A DNA stretch of 21,970 bases from a virus: the IMG/VR virus record IMGVR_UViG_3300007609_000100, positions 1 through 21,970 of that record; one strand, 5' to 3'. Below, piece by piece: positions 21,632-21,970 of the stretch (its first letter is position 1; each line of letters begins with the position of its first letter). Both the position numbers and the translations under genes were made by a program. The notes beneath the pieces are model-generated. The model was not told where the DNA came from. It searched no databases and saw nothing but the letters and a program-made list of their open reading frames with translations.

Positions 21632-21970
21632 ATGGCTGTTACTCGAATGACGCGTAGTTCTATACAGGACTTTGTTAAGTTCAATTCTATGAGGGCTGGG
21701 TTCCCGTTTTTTCTGTCGTACCTTGTTATTGCTGGGGGTGGCGGAGGCGGAGGTGACTCAGGGAACGACGGGCGTGCTGGGGCTGGAGGTGCTGGAGGAT
21801 ACCGGTGCAATGTCCCTGGTGAATCGTCTGGTGGCGGTGCTTCGGCTGAGTCACAAATAGAGGTTGTTGCTGGTACTTATACGGTGACGGTTGGGGCTGG
21901 GGGCGCTGGCGGACCGAACCGAGATACTGGTGGCTCACCAGGGAATAATTCTGTGTTTTCTAGTTTCACA
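21632..21970 (+). CDS. Gly-rich minor tail protein, N-terminal part (runs off the window)
   Basis: 113 residues from ATG 21632 with no stop before the end of the window; AAAGGGGG lies about 9 bases upstream. After a 28-residue N-terminus comes FFLSYLVIAGGGGGGG, then repeated Gly-rich stretches (AGAGGAGGYR, ESSGGGASAES, VGAGGAGGPN). This is the glycine-rich tail domain common in phage minor tail proteins, usually forming a polyglycine-II-like or strand-rich bundle at the fibre tip. The eight-Gly run is encoded with mixed codons, so it is not a slippage tract. Likely involved in host recognition, by family and position. Confidence 0.8.
   Translation, partial: MAVTRMTRSSIQDFVKFNSMRAGFPFFLSYLVIAGGGGGGGDSGNDGRAGAGGAGGYRCNVPGESSGGGASAESQIEVVAGTYTVTVGAGGAGGPNRDTGGSPGNNSVFSSFT

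Noticed and set aside
21729-21770. Slippage-prone Gly tract in the minor tail protein
   Set aside because: The Gly run is encoded by mixed GGG, GGT, GGC and GGA codons, so it is not a homopolymer.
1-21970. CRISPR array, insertion sequence or integrase/att cassette
   Set aside because: No regularly spaced repeats, transposase, terminal inverted repeats or recombinase motifs found on either strand.

Overview
The window is a contiguous piece of a tailed-phage genome (Caudoviricetes) with siphovirus morphology. Every gene I can support lies on the + strand, tightly packed, with many ATGA, GTGA and TAATG stop/start overlaps. The gene content suggests a phage, or prophage, of an actinobacterium: an HNH endonuclease ahead of the terminases, an SPP1 Gp6-type portal, a MuF-type protein, a P22-like coat protein, a ReqiPepy6 Gp37-like tail protein, and a Gly-rich minor tail protein at the right edge. 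The host is inferred from gene style only. I see no integrase, repressor, lysis cassette or DNA polymerase.

Bases 1-4885 hold replication and nucleic-acid metabolism genes plus small unknowns. In order they are: the C-terminal end of a replication protein whose start lies outside the window; an orphan beta-class DNA methyltransferase whose fifth percent of coding sequence carries a run of ten G; a small Cys-rich protein; a 54-aa protein; a MerR/excisionase-like HTH protein; an OB-fold ssDNA-binding-like protein with an SSB-type acidic tail; a zinc-ribbon protein; a DEDD 3'-5' exonuclease with a zinc ribbon; a small acidic protein; a one-helix membrane protein; and a small conserved phage-domain protein.

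Bases 4885-5606 are the junction between modules. They contain a tRNA-like element (7-bp acceptor stem with G3.U70, perfect T arm, no normal anticodon arm), an AT-rich block with a palindrome, the HNH gene, and a 224-bp non-coding GC-rich stretch. A stand-alone archaeo-eukaryotic primase (PrimPol-like) gene sits, unusually, between this junction and the small terminase gene.

Bases 6255-21970 are the virion morphogenesis operon in standard order: small and large terminase, portal, a MuF protein fused to a C-terminal HEVGH metallopeptidase-like domain, a small acidic ORF overlapping it, scaffold, major capsid, head-tail connectors, tail terminator, major tail protein, two tail-assembly chaperones linked by a -1 frameshift, a short tape measure, Dit-type distal tail protein, Gp37-like tail protein, two small tail-tip proteins and a truncated Gly-rich minor tail protein. 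Strong stem-loops follow the major capsid gene (one) and the major tail gene (two).

The items most worth follow-up are the tRNA-like element, the homopolymer in the methyltransferase gene (possible phase variation), the compositionally distinct metallopeptidase module with its overlapping small acidic partner, and the PrimPol gene next to the terminase.
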